Assembly: GCA_001899305.1 (NCBI GenBank)
Contig: MKWL01000001.1
Coordinates: forward strand, 1-64,000
Length of the DNA: 64,000 bases
Direction: 5' to 3'
Source: Thiobacillus sp. 0-1251
GTDB taxonomy: Bacteria; Pseudomonadota; Gammaproteobacteria; Burkholderiales; Thiobacillaceae
Part shown: positions 61,435 through 64,000 of the stretch, one piece after another
How positions within the stretch are numbered: position 1 is the stretch's first letter
How the letters are laid out: every line of letters starts with the position of its first letter
Notes under the pieces: generated by a model
What the model was told of the DNA's origin: nothing
Databases searched by the model: none
What the model saw: only the letters and a program-made list of their open reading frames with translations
Translations under genes and position numbers: made by a program

Positions 61435-62862
61435 ATGAAGAAATATCTATACGAAGAGCATAGCCAGCCGCGTCCGCTGGTGCACGTTGATGGATGTTCA
61501 TGCGGTACATGTGGCAAGGCCCGTCCGATCGACCCACGCATGCAGATGATGATGCCCGACAATCCGGACATCGGCGACGGCATGGAAGATCCGAATCTCG
61601 ACCTAGCCTATGACCCGCTGTTCAGCTCCGTCCTCGGCACGGGCGTCAGCCGGCGCGACATGCTCAAGATGGCCGGTCTCTCCGCACTGGGCGGCATGGC
61701 CGGGATGGGCGGCATGCTGTCCTCGTCGGCCTTCGCTGCCGACAAGAAGAAATTCTCCAAGCCGTTCGACCCCGTGGTCAAGATCGGCTACATCCCGATT
61801 ACCGATGCGGCCGCGCTCCTGGTCGCGCACGAAATGGGCTTCTTCAAGAAGCAGGGTATCGAGTCGGAGCCGCCGACACTGATTCGCGGCTGGTCGCCGC
61901 TGGTCGAGGCCTTCTCGTCCCAGCGTTTCAACCTCACGCACATGCTCATTCCGGTGCCGATCTGGATGCGTTACAACAACAAGTTCCCGGTGAAGATCAC
62001 GGCCTGGAACCACACCAACGGCTCCGGCATCATCGTCCACAAGAGCAGTGGCATTTCCTCGCCCAAGGACTTCGGCGGCAAGCAGTTCGCCGTGCCGTAC
62101 TGGTACTCGATCCACAACATCATCTCGCAGAAAATCCTGCGGGAAGCCGGCATTACGCCCGTGGTCCGGCCGCAAAACGCGAAGCTCGCACCCAACGAGT
62201 GCAACTTCCTCGTGCTGAACCCGCCCGACATGCCGCCGGCCCTGGCAGCGAGACAGATCGACGGCTATTGCGTCGCCGAACCGTTCAATGCGCTCGGGGA
62301 GCTCAAGGCGGGTGGCCAGATGCTGCGCTTCACCGGCGACGTCTGGAAAGGCCATCCTTGCTGCGTAGTCATCATGCACGAAGACGATGCCATGGATCCC
62401 GCCCGCGCGGCCTGGGCGCAGGGCGTCCATAACGCCATCGTCGAGGCGCAGATCTATCTGTCCAACAACAAGAAGGCGATGGCGCAGATGCTGTCCAAGG
62501 ATGGCAAGAAATACCTGCCGTTCCCCTCCGAGGTCGTCGAGCGCGCGATGCTGTTCTACAGCCCGGCCGATTATGCGACGCCACCCGCCATCAAGCATCC
62601 GGAGTGGGGCCAGAGCCGCATCAATTTCCAGGGCTGGCCGTACCCGAGTGCCACCAAGTACGTTACCGAAGAGCTCAAGAAAACACTGGTCGGCGGCGAC
62701 CTGGGTTTCCTGAACAACCTCACCGCCGATTTCGTGGCCAAGGATCTCGTCAACTACACCTATGTCAAGAAGGCGCTCAATGCCAACCCGACATGGAAGG
62801 CGGATCCGAGCGTGCCGCAAAAAGGCGATCCCTTTGTGCGTACCGAGGTGATTGAACTATGA
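61435..62862 (+). CDS. Tat-type substrate-binding protein of the ABC transporter
   Basis: 475-aa NrtA/SsuA-like binding protein. It starts with a 70-residue polar lead containing C21-S-C23-G-T-C26, then a Tat signal (S72-R73-R74-D-M-L, hydrophobic GLSALGGMAGMGG, ending AFA). The mature part shows IGYIPITDAAALLVAHEMGFFKKQGIE and QIDGYCVAEPFNALGELKAGG, typical of oxyanion or pseudohalide binders. Ribosome site AGGAGA. Having the RR pair at residue 73 is unusual. It overlaps the next gene by four bases. Confidence 0.87.
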   Translation: MKKYLYEEHSQPRPLVHVDGCSCGTCGKARPIDPRMQMMMPDNPDIGDGMEDPNLDLAYDPLFSSVLGTGVSRRDMLKMAGLSALGGMAGMGGMLSSSAFAADKKKFSKPFDPVVKIGYIPITDAAALLVAHEMGFFKKQGIESEPPTLIRGWSPLVEAFSSQRFNLTHMLIPVPIWMRYNNKFPVKITAWNHTNGSGIIVHKSSGISSPKDFGGKQFAVPYWYSIHNIISQKILREAGITPVVRPQNAKLAPNECNFLVLNPPDMPPALAARQIDGYCVAEPFNALGELKAGGQMLRFTGDVWKGHPCCVVIMHEDDAMDPARAAWAQGVHNAIVEAQIYLSNNKKAMAQMLSKDGKKYLPFPSEVVERAMLFYSPADYATPPAIKHPEWGQSRINFQGWPYPSATKYVTEELKKTLVGGDLGFLNNLTADFVAKDLVNYTYVKKALNANPTWKADPSVPQKGDPFVRTEVIEL

Positions 62863-63680
62863 ATTATGCAGTCACATCCGCCGGGGAGGGCGGCTTTTGC
62901 CGCCTGATGAAGCATCGGGCGGTGCAGAGTCTTGGCTGGGCTGCGGGCGGTATCGCGATCCTGGCCATCCTCTGGTTGATCGGAGGGTACTTTATCGCCA
63001 ATAACCCGACGACGAAGACCTTCGTCAAGTTCGGATTGCTTCCTACGCTCGAGGCGTTCCCCGAGTTGTGGGGGGCGGGCAAGATCCAGAATGCGCTGGC
63101 TGCCAGCGGCTTCCGCTTGGGCTCCGGCCTGCTGATGGCCATCGTCATCGGTGTGCCGATCGGCATCCTCATGGGACGCATCAAGTGGTTCCGCGACTTC
63201 ACCAACTCGCCGTTCCAGTTCGTGCGGATGATCAGTCCGCTCTCCTGGATGCCGCTTGCGGTGCTGGTGTTCGCGACCTGGAACGGGTCGATCATCTTCC
63301 TGATCGCGATCGCGGCGGTCTGGCCGGTGATGTTTGCAACTGCAGCCGGACTGGCCAAGGTTGACCCGAACTGGTTCAAGGTGGCGCGCAATCTTGGCGC
63401 CACACCCATGCACATCCTGACCAAGGTGATCATGCCGGCGATCACGTTCGACGTGTTGTCCGGCATCCGCCTCGCGCTGGGGGTTGCGTGGATCGTGCTC
63501 GTCCCGGCCGAATATCTCGGCGTGACGTCCGGCCTGGGCTATGCCATCGAGGATGCACGCGAGACGCTTTCGTACAACCACCTCACTGCGATGGTGGTCA
63601 CGATCGGTATCGTCGGTTATTTCCTCGACAGCATCCTGGTGGCGCTCATCAAACGCTACAGCTGGCATCGGGGGGGCTGA
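62859..63680 (+). CDS. ABC transporter permease (first)
   Basis: 273-aa permease of the BPD_transp_1 family with about six helices and the EAA-type loop LGATPMHILTKVIMPAITFDVLSGIRLALGVAW. Start overlaps the binding-protein stop (ATGA). A second permease begins 134 bp later, so the transporter may be a heterodimer. N-terminal residues 1-20 are an extra polar stretch. Confidence 0.88.
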   Translation: MNYAVTSAGEGGFCRLMKHRAVQSLGWAAGGIAILAILWLIGGYFIANNPTTKTFVKFGLLPTLEAFPELWGAGKIQNALAASGFRLGSGLLMAIVIGVPIGILMGRIKWFRDFTNSPFQFVRMISPLSWMPLAVLVFATWNGSIIFLIAIAAVWPVMFATAAGLAKVDPNWFKVARNLGATPMHILTKVIMPAITFDVLSGIRLALGVAWIVLVPAEYLGVTSGLGYAIEDARETLSYNHLTAMVVTIGIVGYFLDSILVALIKRYSWHRGG

Positions 63681-63705
63681 TGGGTAGCGCCATCTGGACA
63701 TACAT

Positions 63706-63822
63706 ATGAACGTTGATAAGAAGTTACTCGATATGAATGACACGTATTTGATCGAAAGAGTGCCCCACGGCCAGGCGTTTTCCGCGCCGGTTGCATGGGC
63801 GGGGGGGATGAACGATGAGTAG
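63706..63822 (+). CDS. Possible 38-aa protein between two permease genes
   Basis: Short frame starting MNVDKKLLDMNDTYLIERVPHG and ending WAGGMNDE. Its stop overlaps the start of the second permease by 8 bases, so it could couple translation. No strong ribosome site and no family recognised; it may be non-coding. Confidence 0.3.
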   Translation: MNVDKKLLDMNDTYLIERVPHGQAFSAPVAWAGGMNDE

Positions 63823-64000
63823 CCAAACCGCAACAGTGGGCGGCGGCGTGGTCAGTGCCGGCGTCAGTGGAAACTGCCTGTCCCGGGCGATCAAGAGCAC
63901 GGCAGACCAGTCGCTGCACTTTTTCGTGGGTCTGGGAGTCCTCTTTGCGCTCTGGGGCGTCGGCATCTACATCGTCACGCTCAACCCCGCGATGTCGCAG
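63815..64000 (+). CDS. ABC transporter permease (second), cut by right edge
   Basis: The first 62 codons are present, running off the window without a stop. A polar N-terminus (SSQTATVGGGVVSAGVS) leads to a membrane helix (LHFFVGLGVLFALWGVGIYIVTL). It is expected to be the second membrane subunit of the transporter encoded just upstream; the identity rests mainly on position. Confidence 0.6.
   Translation, partial: MSSQTATVGGGVVSAGVSGNCLSRAIKSTADQSLHFFVGLGVLFALWGVGIYIVTLNPAMSQ

Noticed and set aside
1-64000. CRISPR array that could pair with the Cas6-like protein
   Set aside because: No series of regularly spaced direct repeats was seen anywhere in the window.
1-64000. tRNA or rRNA genes
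   Set aside because: No T-arm/CCA-adjacent patterns or rRNA-like stretches were noticed by eye; a dedicated covariance search was not possible.

Overview
The window looks like the chromosome of a chemolithoautotrophic, sulfur-oxidising betaproteobacterium, most likely Thiobacillus or a close relative. The reasons are high G+C, a complete reverse-type dsr locus in the order dsrABEFHCMKLJOPNR followed by cysG, a cobalt-type thiocyanate hydrolase (scnBAC plus the P15K activator), cyanase, and housekeeping blocks typical of Betaproteobacteria (hemA-prfA-prmC, glnA/ntrBC). Assignments rest on reading protein motifs and gene order; no database search was run.

Layout. 0.2-6.5 kb: small conserved proteins, a class V aminotransferase, ttcA-msbA, and a CorA-like transporter with an MgtE-N-like front end. 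6.5-8.2 kb: an AT-richer island with one tyrosine-recombinase-like gene. 8.2-15.2 kb: mtgA-aroE, a rhodanese, glnA behind an apparent NtrC/sigma-54 promoter, then ntrB-ntrC. 15.2-18.6 kb: grxD and a four-gene cluster (secreted TPGYWKTH protein, PqqD-like chaperone, HprK-like kinase, nucleotidyltransferase). 18.7-25.7 kb, minus strand: a 73-aa protein, a Cas6/Cmx6-like protein, a cysteine-free DsrC paralogue, an SseA-type sulfurtransferase, a 206-aa unknown, a TauD-like dioxygenase, then hemA-prfA-prmC. 26.1-40.3 kb, plus strand: the dsr locus with cysG. 40.4-52.5 kb: two cation/proton antiporters, pyruvate:ferredoxin oxidoreductase with a dihydroorotate-dehydrogenase-like partner, a NarX/NarL-type pair, PhzF and an outer-membrane protein. 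52.6-64 kb: glcF-like gene, LysR regulator, CbiM-like cobalt permease, cynS, a methyltransferase, scnB-scnA-scnC-P15K, and a nitrate/taurine-type ABC transporter cut by the right edge.

How it fits together. The right-hand region reads as a thiocyanate-use module: an importer, a cobalt enzyme giving carbonyl sulfide and ammonia, a metallochaperone, a cobalt permease and cyanase. Sulfide from carbonyl sulfide could enter the Dsr pathway, and ammonia could be assimilated by GlnA. The strongest unexplained signal is a near-identical promoter/operator block in three places (upstream of glcF, of cbiM-cynS next to the LysR gene, and of scnB). In each copy a dyad CTTAT-N13-ATAAG abuts a -35 TTGGA(A/C), with CATAGT or CATTGT 18 bp further on. 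This suggests one LysR-controlled regulon. A second unusual point is a Cas6-like RNA-endonuclease-fold protein, with no CRISPR array, in the operon divergent from dsrA.
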